A program made the translations under genes and the position numbers. Positions 15,371-23,160 of a DNA stretch of 23,160 nucleotides are shown piece after piece (the first letter of the stretch is position 1; each line of letters starts with the position of its first letter). The notes beneath the pieces were generated by a model. It did not search any database. It was not told where the DNA came from and saw only the letters and a list, made by a program, of their open reading frames with translations. The DNA comes from Flavobacteriales bacterium UBA1995 (GTDB lineage Bacteria; Bacteroidota; Bacteroidia; Flavobacteriales_D; Sanyastnellaceae): contig DDCX01000064.1 of assembly GCA_002336475.1 (NCBI GenBank), positions 1 through 23,160 of the forward strand, written 5' to 3'.

Positions 15371-16507
15371 TCAGTCGACCAGCAAGCGCACTTCGACCCG
15401 GCGGTCAAAGCCAGCGCCCCATTCAGGACGTTGCTCTCCGAAATGGGATGCGGTCACGCGGTCATTGGCAATGCCCCGTTCGAGCAGATAGTAGCGCACC
15501 ACTTGTGCACGCCTCCGGCTGAGTTCCATGTTGGCCCGCTCTGTGCCAGAAGCATCGCTGTGCCCCGTGACCAAAAGTCTCATGCTGGGCATGGCCACCA
15601 TCCATTCCACCAGTGTATTGAGGCCATATTCAGCACTCAGTCCCAAAGCCGCGCTTCCTGAAGGGAACTGTATCGTCAGCATCTCAGGGATGCGGTCCGG
15701 CAAAACCGCAGGGGACCCTCCTGGCAGCCATTGACCATCCGCACCAACCTCGGGAAACCCTCCCGCAGTGCTGCCCCCTGACACTCTGCCATTGCCCGAT
15801 CTGCGCTCGAGCGCATCCATTCTTGCGGTCAGGTTCCGAAGGGCCTCTGCCAAAGCCCCACGGCCGTCATCAGTTTGTCCAGCACCACCTTCGCCGCCAG
15901 CGCCCCCTAAACCATCGAGTGTACTGGCATCGCCTTCAAGCGCGCCAAAATCAGGGAGCGGTTTGGTTTCGAGCGGATCACTGCCCCCGCGAATCTGTGT
16001 CCAGTCGCTTTCCAATTCTGTTCGCGCCCTCACATCCTCCGCGAGCGCCTTGTTGCTAAACACCCCCATATCGAGGGCCACCAACAGAAGTGCGTTTTCC
16101 AGAGCCCCTTGGACCTGAAAGTAATTCCACTCCTGCAATTCCCAACCGCGTGGAGCCGCCGGCACCTTCCAGCCATCCAAGCCCTCCAGTGCTTCTTTTA
16201 CCCGCGGCCTGAAACGTTTGAATTCTATGAGGTTGCCCTCGAGGTAATAAGGGACCGAAGCCTGCACGATTCTGCGCATATCCTTCAATATCCGCGAAAC
16301 GGGTGTCCTCAAAGCCACTTGACCTTGATCCAGTATGACCTCTGATGCCAACCTTTCAGTCAGCACTTCCATCACCACCCTTTCGTACCTCCGTGCGGCC
16401 TCTGACGCACTGCCATCCTGTGCCTGCGCCACGGCAATTCCACCCCACAAAAACGCCCCTGTCAGCGACAGAGCGCACAGCAAGTTCAAAATGGAGCAGC
16501 GCAACAT
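15371..16507 (-). CDS. OmpA-family outer-membrane/peptidoglycan-binding protein
   Basis: 378 residues with a signal peptide (about 1-30, ending AVAQAQ). The C-terminal OmpA domain (about 275-378) has VTGHSDASGTERANMELS (313-330) and RRRAQVVRYYL. D318 and one of the arginines at 331-333 match the residues that hold diaminopimelate of peptidoglycan, and the domain ends in DRRVEVRLLV. Before it are a mostly helical region (about 35-165) that I do not recognise and a low-complexity Gly/Pro/Asp linker (about 173-275, including GGAGGEGGAG and a short coiled-coil-like EALRNLTARMDALERR). No membrane beta-barrel is evident, so the protein probably sits in the periplasm tethered to the wall, or spans to the outer membrane through partners. 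It is followed by the FAH gene after 47 bp. Confidence 0.9.
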   Translation of the reverse strand: MLRCSILNLLCALSLTGAFLWGGIAVAQAQDGSASEAARRYERVVMEVLTERLASEVILDQGQVALRTPVSRILKDMRRIVQASVPYYLEGNLIEFKRFRPRVKEALEGLDGWKVPAAPRGWELQEWNYFQVQGALENALLLVALDMGVFSNKALAEDVRARTELESDWTQIRGGSDPLETKPLPDFGALEGDASTLDGLGGAGGEGGAGQTDDGRGALAEALRNLTARMDALERRSGNGRVSGGSTAGGFPEVGADGQWLPGGSPAVLPDRIPEMLTIQFPSGSAALGLSAEYGLNTLVEWMVAMPSMRLLVTGHSDASGTERANMELSRRRAQVVRYYLLERGIANDRVTASHFGEQRPEWGAGFDRRVEVRLLVD

Positions 16508-16568
16508 GGCACCTGCAATTTAACTCATTATGAGCGCCCTATAGCCTCCGCAGACGAAACCACGGGGG

Positions 16569-18044
16569 TCATTTCCCGCGTCCCCGCAAGACAATCCACA
16601 CCGTGTAGGTGAGGATTTTAATGTCCAGCGCAAGGGACATGTTTTCCATGTAGATCAGGTCAAAGCGCAACCGCTGGACCATTTCCTCTACATTTTCGGC
16701 GTATCCATATTTGACCTGGCCCCATGAAGTGATGCCGGGACGAACCTTGTGCAGGTGGTGGTAATGCGCGGCCCTTTCCGAAATCAAATCAATGTAATGC
16801 TGCCGCTCAGGACGTGGCCCTACCAAGGACATTTCGCCAATCAGCACATTGAAAAACTGCGGCAATTCATCCAAGCGGGACTTCCTCAAAAAACGCCCCA
16901 CCACGGTGATTCGTGGATCGTGATCGCTTGACAACTGCGGACCGTTGCGCTCTGAGCCCACATACATCGATCGGAATTTGTGGATCATAAAAGGCACGCC
17001 CCATCGCCCTACGCGCTCTTGATGAAAAAACACCGGCCCTTTGGATGATAGCTTCACTGCAACCGCAATGGCCAACAGCAGTGGCGTCAGCAACAAGAGC
17101 GCAACACTGCTGATGACCACATCCATTGCCCGTTTGACCGCCACTTGCCAAGCCGGCATTATTTCCTTTCGAATGGCGATCAGCGGCGCGCCAAACAGGC
17201 TTTGCATCCGCACCATGCCACTGAGGATGTCGTAGATGTCAGGAATGATTTTGATCCCTACTCCCGTCCCTTCTAAACGGTTGATGATGGACTCCAATTC
17301 TCCGTGTTCCGAGCTGCGAACTGCAAGGATCACCTCCTCAATGGCATGCTCATTGATGAGCCCTCCCATCTGTTCAGTAGACCCCAAACATGGGATCCCC
17401 TCCAACGTTCTGCAGTCTTCTTGGCCGACTTGGATAGAGCCCACGAACCTGAATCCAGGATTGCGACGAAGCGCCCTGATTTCACGGATGGTCGAAACAG
17501 CCTGCTCATTGCACCCTACAATCAGCGTATTGAATGCGAGCTCCCCCCTGTGCACCTTCTTTACTGTTCGGGTCGTCTGTGGCAAACGGACCGCAATCAC
17601 CAGTGCAGACTGGGCTACAAACAAGACCAACAGCGACTGGTAGTATTGGGTATAGCTGCTGATGGCGTCGTCCAGAATCAAGACAAAAAACAAAATCAAA
17701 GACCCTACCAGCGTGGCCAACAGCACCTGTCCCACTTCCATCGATCGGTGGCGGCGGTACGGATTGCCATGCATTCCCGCCAGTCCGTACAACCCCATCC
17801 AGAACATGGGAACGAACATGAGGCCATACCGAAAGTTGCCATCCATCCACATGGCCTCGGGGAACCAGGCATCCCGGAACGCAGGCGCAAACTCCAACTC
17901 ATGCTTGCGGTAGAGGTACAAGGACGTCCACGCCACCGCTGAGGCCAACACATCGCCCACAACATATCGCGCCGAGGCCATGTTGCGCGACAGCGCAGTA
18001 ATGGGCTTGACCAAAGTGGGGGGAAGTGTTGGTGAAACGCTCAT
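16569..18044 (-). CDS. Polyprenyl-phosphate sugar-1-phosphate transferase (exopolysaccharide priming enzyme)
   Basis: 491 residues from the ATG at 18044, one base inside the stop of the lipoprotein gene (TGATG); a TTG one codon earlier is possible. The N-terminal third holds about four membrane segments (around 28-45, 73-90, 107-125, 137-153). The middle is a soluble Rossmann-like sensor domain (about 170-290, starting FNTLIVGCNEQA). The catalytic C-terminus (about 300-491) begins with a membrane re-entrant helix (KRAMDVVISSVALLLL) and has KFRSM (356-360), RLDELPQ with the catalytic Asp-Glu pair D392/E393, and LVGPRPE (407-413). This is the WbaP/WcaJ architecture: it transfers a sugar phosphate from a nucleotide sugar to undecaprenyl phosphate at the inner membrane, the first step of capsule, exopolysaccharide or O-antigen synthesis. 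No glycosyltransferases, flippase or Wza/Wzc genes are nearby. Confidence 0.95.
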   Translation of the reverse strand: MSVSPTLPPTLVKPITALSRNMASARYVVGDVLASAVAWTSLYLYRKHELEFAPAFRDAWFPEAMWMDGNFRYGLMFVPMFWMGLYGLAGMHGNPYRRHRSMEVGQVLLATLVGSLILFFVLILDDAISSYTQYYQSLLVLFVAQSALVIAVRLPQTTRTVKKVHRGELAFNTLIVGCNEQAVSTIREIRALRRNPGFRFVGSIQVGQEDCRTLEGIPCLGSTEQMGGLINEHAIEEVILAVRSSEHGELESIINRLEGTGVGIKIIPDIYDILSGMVRMQSLFGAPLIAIRKEIMPAWQVAVKRAMDVVISSVALLLLTPLLLAIAVAVKLSSKGPVFFHQERVGRWGVPFMIHKFRSMYVGSERNGPQLSSDHDPRITVVGRFLRKSRLDELPQFFNVLIGEMSLVGPRPERQHYIDLISERAAHYHHLHKVRPGITSWGQVKYGYAENVEEMVQRLRFDLIYMENMSLALDIKILTYTVWIVLRGRGK

Positions 18045-18976
18045 CAATAAGTCAGGATGCGCAAGTTGTCCAATCCTACCGACCCGGTCTCCCTGCCCGC
18101 CTCAAGGATGCATTCAAAGTAAACTTCGAAATGGTCTGCAGGGCCTTGGGCAGAGATGGTGGCGGCCAAATCCACATACAGTTTGTTCCAAACCTCGGTC
18201 TCGCCCGCCGCTTCAGTCGGGTTGATTATCAAGGTCAGGTGCTTGGTCTCCTGTCCGCTTCTAAACCCATAAAGCCCAACTGCAAAAGACTGATCACAGC
18301 GGTAATCCAGCTCGAAAAAGGCAGGCAACCCCGCATCCAAGCTAAATTCTTGTTCCACCGTTCGAACCCTCACCAAAGGAGCGTCCACATTGACCTCGAT
18401 TCTCCCTGACTTTTCTCCTTCAAACACCTCACCTTCAGCTCCTGTGCGGTCCAGACCGCTCCCGGCGACCAGGCTGCCAAAAACGTTGGAATTCTCAAAA
18501 TCTTCTACGGGGATGAACCGCACATTTTCCACAAGCTCAATGGCCGGAAGCAGCGTATCGCGTGAACCTGGCTCCCCAGCAACCACATGTTCCACTGTCG
18601 TGTAAAAAGGATAAGGAGAACGGCTATTGCTGATGCCGTTTTCCCGGATTCCAGCGAGCAAGGTTACCGGCGCGCCGTTTGCATCCGAGGGAAGAATGGG
18701 AACGATGGCTGGCAGCGGAAATATTCCGATCACATCCGTGGCGCTGTACACCCACAAATCGGTAATGTTGGTGGACGACGTCCCTTGGTCCTCATCAGGG
18801 GCAAAAGTCAACTCCGGAACGATCAAGTAGCTGGGAATGTCCTGCTGTGGATCCATCATAGAACAGCCCCAAAGTCCAAGCAGGACCATGCTCAATTGCA
18901 AGGGGGCAGAACAGACACGGAAGATGCGGCGCAGGCGCATGTAGGCTCGGGTTATGGTGAAGAGAAGAGGCTTCAT
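18044..18976 (-). CDS. Putative lipoprotein of unknown function, coupled to the sugar transferase
   Basis: About 310 residues. The stop (18044-18046) is certain but the start is not. The open frame reaches a GTG at 19063, and ATGs at 19060, 18997, 18991, 18976 and 18940 are available. I favour 18976 or 18940, because both place a basic segment and a hydrophobic stretch before LLGLWGC, a lipobox-like end with a single Cys. The mature part contains beta-rich segments such as SAGLPAFF-like strands (LDAGLPAFFELDYRCDQS), WNKLYVDLAATI and FECILEAG, resembling a beta-sandwich of the carbohydrate-binding or jelly-roll sort, but no family can be named. The overlap TGATG with the priming glycosyltransferase indicates translation together with it and suggests a role at the envelope in the same glycan process. 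That role is inference. Confidence 0.8.
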   Translation of the reverse strand: MKPLLFTITRAYMRLRRIFRVCSAPLQLSMVLLGLWGCSMMDPQQDIPSYLIVPELTFAPDEDQGTSSTNITDLWVYSATDVIGIFPLPAIVPILPSDANGAPVTLLAGIRENGISNSRSPYPFYTTVEHVVAGEPGSRDTLLPAIELVENVRFIPVEDFENSNVFGSLVAGSGLDRTGAEGEVFEGEKSGRIEVNVDAPLVRVRTVEQEFSLDAGLPAFFELDYRCDQSFAVGLYGFRSGQETKHLTLIINPTEAAGETEVWNKLYVDLAATISAQGPADHFEVYFECILEAGRETGSVGLDNLRILTY

Positions 18977-19082
18977 ACCCTGCGGCATCATCCTCATTCC
19001 ATGGCCCGAACGCCGGAGGACCGTCCTTTCATGTGCGCAAGCCTTGATAGTTTTCCACATCACCGTTGGTGGATAGCTTGGA

Positions 19083-21602
19083 TCAACGCAAAATGTTGAT
19101 GTATCCCGTCTTCCTGATGATTCGGCGCACTACCGATGTCGGATCCCGGTAAGTGACTTGGAAGGCATAGATCCCATCGCGCACATAGAACAGCTTCTCA
19201 TCAAGGGGCCGACCATCATCGCGGAATCCGCCCGTCCAATACTCTTCGGGATTCTGGGTTTGCCACACCATACCTCCCCAACGGTCAAAGATCTTGAGCT
19301 CATATTCTTCGGGCGCGCACTCAAACACCGGCCGCCATGCATCGTTGATGAGGTCTCCGTCAGGCGTGAACCCCGAAGGAGCAAAGACGGCACATCCGCA
19401 AGGCACTTCGACCACAAGAATCGAGTCTTCTACTGTCCCACAGTCGGTCGAATGTGAGGCTACATAAAGCCCCGCTTCTGATATGACACGGACGCTTCCC
19501 GTCTCGCCATCGTCCCAAAAGACGGGGTCTGGGGTGCCTGTATTGACACTCTGGGACTGCCCCTCACACAGCTCAATGTATTCGGGAAGGCCCATCGGTG
19601 ATAAAGCCCCAGTAGGCACAGCAATGGACCCTGCGACATCACAGCCTGTTTCCACTTCGCTGGCCACGAAGAAATACACCCCAGGCTCGGTCACTGTAAG
19701 CCCCGAAGGATCTGCAACCACCCCGTCCACTTCCCAATCACTCCAACCAACAGGCCATGGAACGAAAGCGAAATCACCGGGACACAAAGGCGGCAATTCG
19801 AACCCTGGCGCCGTTGCGCTCTGGGGCCACACATAAGTACTGTCCTCTCCGGAGCATTCGGGCAATGGTGAAACGGTCACAGACTGCCACCCCGCAGCAT
19901 CTCCTGTCCAAGACCACCCCGTGGAACCATCTGACCACAAGGGGGCTGTGACGCCCGCCAAAGGCACAATGTCCAACGTCGCATCTTGACCGGGGCACAG
20001 GGTGACCGTATCGGGCAAGCCCGGATCGGGAACTTGGTAAACAGAAACTGTGGTGGTGAGCGTGGCGGTGGTCCCACATATGTCCGTCACGGCGGCGGCG
20101 TAGTCCGTGGTGACCAGAGGTGTTGCGAGCGGCTGTTCAGCAGCAGCATCGTCCAAATCCCCCGCTGGCGACCACAGCACGGCCGCACCTGTGCCCGCAT
20201 TGAGCAGCAGGCTTATGCCTGACCCCGCACATGCGGCAAAATCTGCGGCAAGTGTGGGGATGTCCGGGATCAAAAGGTCAATGCTGTAATCCAGCTCCAG
20301 CGGACAACCGGTGGACACGTCGGTGTAGGTCAGGCTGTAAACACCAGCCTCTGCAGCCCAAGGAGAAGCTACAGCCATGCCGTCAACGGTCCAATCTTGG
20401 GTCCCTGCAGGCCATGGAATGTCCTCGGACGCACCTGCGCAGAACGGGCCCAAAGCGTTTAGGGACACCACATTCGGGTACAGTGCGCTGATCGTGGTGC
20501 TCGCAGTACCCACGCACCCTCCATCTCCAGTAACCTCTACTGTTTGAACCCCGGTAGCATTGCCCATCCAATCCCCGCCTAAGGTTCCATCGGTCCATTC
20601 AGCAGTAGCACCCGGCGGAACAGGGACGGAAAGCGACACCTGTTCTCCGGGACAGAACTCAGCACTGGCAGGCAGGGTGGGCTGAGGCAAAGGCAGAACA
20701 TTGACCGTGGTCTCCTCGGTGAGCACATCGCCACACACGTCAGTCCAGACCACGTCGTAATCAGTGGTCACCAGCGGTTCCGCATTGGTAACCGCTGCCG
20801 TAGGATCGCTTAGACCGTCGATTGGTGTCCATGTGATGGTGCCACTTTGCGCCCCTTGTAGCACCAATTCCACACCCTCGCCTTCGCACACTTGGTGCTC
20901 AGGAGGAAGTCCCAGGGCAGACGTGGTGACGCACACCTCTTGGGCATTGCTCGAACCGCCTGTAGACCCGGTGAAACCCCACCACAGCTGCGTCTCACCA
21001 CCAAATATTTCACCGGACAAATCACCGGTCCACGACAACCGCAATTCACAATCGAAATACACCTGCAACTCCTGCGTCACAGGGTCCCATTCCACCTTGA
21101 ACTGGTGCGGTTGTCCGTCCTCAATGTTGGCCCCATCGGAACGGGCAGAAACAGGACCATCGAGGTTGAAAAATGGGATGTTGTGGTTGTTCACCCCGTC
21201 TCTAAAAATGCAAACGTGGTCCTGGACCGGGTCTGCAAAATTGCCGTTTTGCCAGGTGTCAATTTCGACCCCCAGGCTGCTGCCCGGCACATCTGACCCT
21301 AAGAACTCATTGATTCCACCCAATGCAAAAGGGCCGAAGTCCTGCATGACAAAGGCAATCCCATCCGCACCTGTGGCGTCTTGGTTGCCCAAATACACTT
21401 CTGCTCTGATGGCAAACTCCTGGGTCAGATCGACTTGATCATTGAACCAGACAGCACCCACTTGCTGCAATACGTTTTCGGTGATGGCATAACAACCGTC
21501 CCCCAGCCCCACTGCATCGCCTACAAACGTGCAAACGTCTTGAGCGAGAGAAGCTGACCAGAATAGGATTCCGGAAAGCAGCACAAACAAACGGGGCTTC
21601 AT
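19083..21602 (-). CDS. L-type lectin adhesin with gliding-motility (T9SS type B) C-terminal domain
   Basis: 839 residues with a signal peptide (1-21, ending SLAQ). Residues about 24-228 form an L-type (legume-like) lectin domain: ADGIAFVMQDFG (79-90), SLGVEIDTWQN (109-119) and HQFKVEWDP (166-174) are its calcium/sugar-binding and strand motifs. Residues about 239-676 are two copies of a 219-residue extracellular module, with a shorter third piece to about 730. The C-terminus (about 738-839) has the CHU_C/gliding-motility pattern: FAPSGFTPDGDLINDAW (740-756), LKIFDRWGGMVW and a final TGYINILR. This domain targets proteins to the type IX secretion system and the cell surface. The protein probably binds glycans on surfaces, algae or other cells, and it lies between glycan-priming and sugar-metabolism genes. 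The intergenic gap upstream is 72 bp, and the lipoprotein gene may follow in the same transcript. Confidence 0.93.
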   Translation of the reverse strand: MKPRLFVLLSGILFWSASLAQDVCTFVGDAVGLGDGCYAITENVLQQVGAVWFNDQVDLTQEFAIRAEVYLGNQDATGADGIAFVMQDFGPFALGGINEFLGSDVPGSSLGVEIDTWQNGNFADPVQDHVCIFRDGVNNHNIPFFNLDGPVSARSDGANIEDGQPHQFKVEWDPVTQELQVYFDCELRLSWTGDLSGEIFGGETQLWWGFTGSTGGSSNAQEVCVTTSALGLPPEHQVCEGEGVELVLQGAQSGTITWTPIDGLSDPTAAVTNAEPLVTTDYDVVWTDVCGDVLTEETTVNVLPLPQPTLPASAEFCPGEQVSLSVPVPPGATAEWTDGTLGGDWMGNATGVQTVEVTGDGGCVGTASTTISALYPNVVSLNALGPFCAGASEDIPWPAGTQDWTVDGMAVASPWAAEAGVYSLTYTDVSTGCPLELDYSIDLLIPDIPTLAADFAACAGSGISLLLNAGTGAAVLWSPAGDLDDAAAEQPLATPLVTTDYAAAVTDICGTTATLTTTVSVYQVPDPGLPDTVTLCPGQDATLDIVPLAGVTAPLWSDGSTGWSWTGDAAGWQSVTVSPLPECSGEDSTYVWPQSATAPGFELPPLCPGDFAFVPWPVGWSDWEVDGVVADPSGLTVTEPGVYFFVASEVETGCDVAGSIAVPTGALSPMGLPEYIELCEGQSQSVNTGTPDPVFWDDGETGSVRVISEAGLYVASHSTDCGTVEDSILVVEVPCGCAVFAPSGFTPDGDLINDAWRPVFECAPEEYELKIFDRWGGMVWQTQNPEEYWTGGFRDDGRPLDEKLFYVRDGIYAFQVTYRDPTSVVRRIIRKTGYINILR
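19575..20888 (-). repeat. Two tandem ~657-bp (219-codon) repeat modules in the lectin adhesin
   Basis: Copy 1 covers residues about 239-457 (20232-20888) and copy 2 about 458-676 (19575-20231). Landmarks recur at a fixed offset: VTTDY at 278 and 497, TD[VI]CG at 287 and 506, CPG at 317 and 536, PWP[AV]G at 396 and 615 (all 219), and TGC at 431 and 652 (221). Each module seems to contain several small domains with conserved cysteines. The copies have diverged, so the duplication is not recent. Confidence 0.8.
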
Positions 21603-21674
21603 GGTACAAAGATGAACGCCACTCCCTTGCTTTCGTTGCTTTTTGCAGGAATTTCTATGTCCGTTTTGTGGACT

Positions 21675-22343
21675 TCAGGCAGAAACCGATGCTGCCGCTT
21701 TGGCATGGTCTGCTAAGAACTTCTCGAGCCCGCTGTCGGTCAAAGGATGCTTGAGCAAGCCTTTGATCGCGCTCAACGGGCCGGTCATGACGTCCGCCCC
21801 GATTTCCGCGCAATCGATGATGTGCATGGTGTGGCGGACACTCGCCGCAAGGATCTCCGTCTTGAACATGTAATTGTCGTAGATCCCCCGGATCTGCTGG
21901 ATGAGCTGGACCCCATCGCTTGAAATGTCATCGAGTCTGCCGATGAAAGGACTGACGTAATCCGCTCCCGCTTTGGCGGCGAGCAATGCCTGGCCGGCAG
22001 AAAAAATCAGCGTGCAGTTGGTGCGGATGCCCCTGTCTGAGAAGTAGCGCAGGGCCTTGACCCCGTCTTCAATCATGGGCACTTTGACCACGATGTTGTC
22101 GTGGAGCGCAGCCAAAACTTCGCCTTCCTTGACCATGTCTTCAAAATTGGTGCTGATCACTTCTGCGCTGACATCGCCGTCGGTGATGTTGCAGATGTCC
22201 ACGTAGTGTTGGCGAACAGCGGCATCGCCAGTGATGCCCTCCTTGGCCATCAAGCTGGGGTTGGTGGTCACACCGTCGAGCACACCGAGGGCTTCGGCTT
22301 CGCGGATTTGATCGAGGTTGGCGGTATCGATGAAGAACTTCAT
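21675..22343 (-). CDS. fsa: Fructose-6-phosphate aldolase / transaldolase-like protein
   Basis: 222 residues, the short form of the class I aldolase family (about 210-230 residues), as opposed to the ~315-residue classical transaldolase. MKFFIDTANLDQIREA, DGVTTNPSLMAKEG (23-36) and IVVKVPM with the Schiff-base lysine K87 are diagnostic. GADYVSPFIGRLDD and ADVMTGPLSAIKGLLKHPLTD follow in the usual order. Such enzymes act in the cytoplasm, either splitting fructose-6-phosphate into dihydroxyacetone and glyceraldehyde-3-phosphate or, in the transaldolase version (TalC type), transferring the dihydroxyacetone unit in the pentose phosphate pathway. Sequence alone does not decide between them, and the Bacteroidota copies are often called probable transaldolase. 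The gene appears monocistronic or is followed by the lectin gene after 72 bp. Confidence 0.95.
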   Translation of the reverse strand: MKFFIDTANLDQIREAEALGVLDGVTTNPSLMAKEGITGDAAVRQHYVDICNITDGDVSAEVISTNFEDMVKEGEVLAALHDNIVVKVPMIEDGVKALRYFSDRGIRTNCTLIFSAGQALLAAKAGADYVSPFIGRLDDISSDGVQLIQQIRGIYDNYMFKTEILAASVRHTMHIIDCAEIGADVMTGPLSAIKGLLKHPLTDSGLEKFLADHAKAAASVSA

Positions 22344-22437
22344 GGGGTGGGGTTGTGAATGGCGCGTCTAAAGTAGAATGCGCGATGGCCATACCACGTC
22401 GCGCACCCTTCGGTTTTGTCCACGTGGAATACCGGGC

Positions 22438-23160
22438 TCAGGGGAAAACCCTGACCGCGTGGCATCCGCCATTGCTGTGTATGAGCCATGCTGCCCCTGA
22501 TGGAAGCACCGCCGAAAAACGACCGCTGTCGTGACGCCACGTCTTCAGTAGACGTCCAACCCCATCGCGGCACTCAATTCGTCCTGCTGGGACGTCCCAG
22601 TGCACCTCACCCGCCGTTGGGTTGGGATATGGGAGCGATGTCCCGTCATCGTCAGTGATGCCCACCGACGTATCCTCCTTCCACCTTGAGAGGATCCAAC
22701 TGCTGCTGCTGGGGGTCTCCTCTGCGAGGGTGCCGGCGATGTACAGACGGGGGCCAACAGAAAGTACCGCCCCCACCCTGTGGCGCTCAAATTCCAAGTC
22801 TTCGGTCCAGTATTCAGGGGTCCCAAAAGCAGAGCCATAGGATGTCCACCAAGCAGGGTGGCAGTCTCCATTCCACGATACCACATCGCCCAATGTGCCC
22901 ACTGCGACCTGCTCATCCTCAAACTTCCAGCCATAACCCGACGCCAACCCCACAGACCTCAGCGGCTCTTGCAGGGGCATTCCAGGATCGATGTCTTCGG
23001 TCGGGGGGTAAGCCATTTGTCCGTGCAAGGGCATCCAACCGGCTGACATCGTGCCAGCAGCCAAGGGCTCTTCACCATCTGGCACGCCGACGAGCAGCTC
23101 GATGCCCGCTCCAACTTCGTACCAATTCCACCGGTGCAGCATGTCCTGCACGCCATGGTT
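22438..23160 (-). CDS. T9SS-exported protein, C-terminal part (5' end beyond the right edge)
   Basis: The frame is open to the window edge (241 codons visible), and the first in-frame start-like codon (GTG at 23151) is internal, so the gene is partial at its 5' end. The last ~70 residues form a type A sorting domain. LPYPNPTAGEVHWDVP gives the PNPT-x-G signature, DGVGRLLKTW corresponds to the middle D-x-x-GRL strand, and LPSGAAWL the later LP-x-G turn, ending in a strand VRVFP. This domain directs export through the type IX secretion system and is then cleaved or linked to surface glycan. The upstream ~160 residues have Trp/Gly-rich repeats (EYWTEDLEFERHRVGAVLS, GPRLYIAGTLAEE) that may be part of a beta-propeller or similar body; no enzyme motif is visible. 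Its function cannot be assigned. Confidence 0.85.
   Translation of the reverse strand, partial: NHGVQDMLHRWNWYEVGAGIELLVGVPDGEEPLAAGTMSAGWMPLHGQMAYPPTEDIDPGMPLQEPLRSVGLASGYGWKFEDEQVAVGTLGDVVSWNGDCHPAWWTSYGSAFGTPEYWTEDLEFERHRVGAVLSVGPRLYIAGTLAEETPSSSSWILSRWKEDTSVGITDDDGTSLPYPNPTAGEVHWDVPAGRIECRDGVGRLLKTWRHDSGRFSAVLPSGAAWLIHSNGGCHAVRVFP

Noticed and set aside
1..23160. CRISPR array, tRNA/rRNA genes, insertion sequences, prophage, restriction-modification or toxin-antitoxin genes
   Set aside because: No regularly spaced short repeats, cloverleaf-like sequences, terminal inverted repeats or hallmark proteins were seen; the secreted nucleases carry signal peptides and are better explained as extracellular enzymes than as defence effectors.

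Overview
This window reads as a piece of a Bacteroidota chromosome, probably a marine or freshwater Flavobacteriales-type bacterium with unusually GC-rich DNA for that group. The evidence is a set of family signatures: a T9SS type A C-terminal sorting domain (22438-23160), a gliding-motility-type (type B) C-terminal domain on a lectin adhesin (19083-21602), cysteine-rich repeats of the GCxxxxACNY...DDGSC type, an FG-GAP/VCBS secreted protein, several non-ATG (TTG) starts and poor Shine-Dalgarno sequences. No tRNA, rRNA, CRISPR array, insertion sequence, phage gene or integration site is visible. Gene density is high and no gene-free stretch exceeds 160 bp.

Layout. (1) 1-551, minus: the 5' part of a secreted FG-GAP/VCBS repeat protein that runs off the left edge. 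(2) 706-6863, minus: a tight run of four exported proteins. In transcription order these are a small dockerin-like secreted protein, a di-heme cytochrome c peroxidase lipoprotein, a secreted endonuclease I with cysteine-rich repeats and dockerin-like EF-hands, and a secreted M14 zinc carboxypeptidase. (3) 6924-9241, minus: a secreted endonuclease/exonuclease/phosphatase-fold enzyme translationally coupled (ATGA) to a DASS/SLC13 anion transporter. (4) 9325-11381, plus: an RlmD-type rRNA uracil methyltransferase coupled (ATGA) to a PyrR-like phosphoribosyltransferase. (5) 11371-11910, minus: shikimate kinase, convergent and overlapping. (6) 12066-14705, plus: the ClpB disaggregase, ending back-to-back with (7) 14706-15323, minus: a fumarylacetoacetate-hydrolase-family enzyme. 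(8) 15371-16507, minus: an OmpA-family cell-wall-binding protein. (9) 16569-18976, minus: a putative lipoprotein coupled to a polyprenyl-phosphate sugar-1-phosphate transferase. (10) 19083-21602, minus: a large L-type lectin adhesin. (11) 21675-22343, minus: a fructose-6-phosphate aldolase/transaldolase-like enzyme. (12) 22438-23160, minus: the C-terminal part of a T9SS-exported protein.

How it fits together. About half of the genes make exported or surface products (nuclease, peptidase, adhesin, lipoproteins, OmpA, glycan priming). They are interleaved with housekeeping genes (aroK, clpB, rlmD, fsa, FAH family). The exported hydrolases suggest use of extracellular DNA and protein; that is inference. 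I do not see a defence system or a clearly new multi-gene machine. The most unusual points are an RlmD homologue in which all four expected iron-sulfur cysteines appear replaced, dockerin-like calcium-binding loops on two proteins of one secreted cluster, a near-exact 219-residue internal duplication in the lectin adhesin, and an unrecognised lipoprotein coupled to the sugar transferase.
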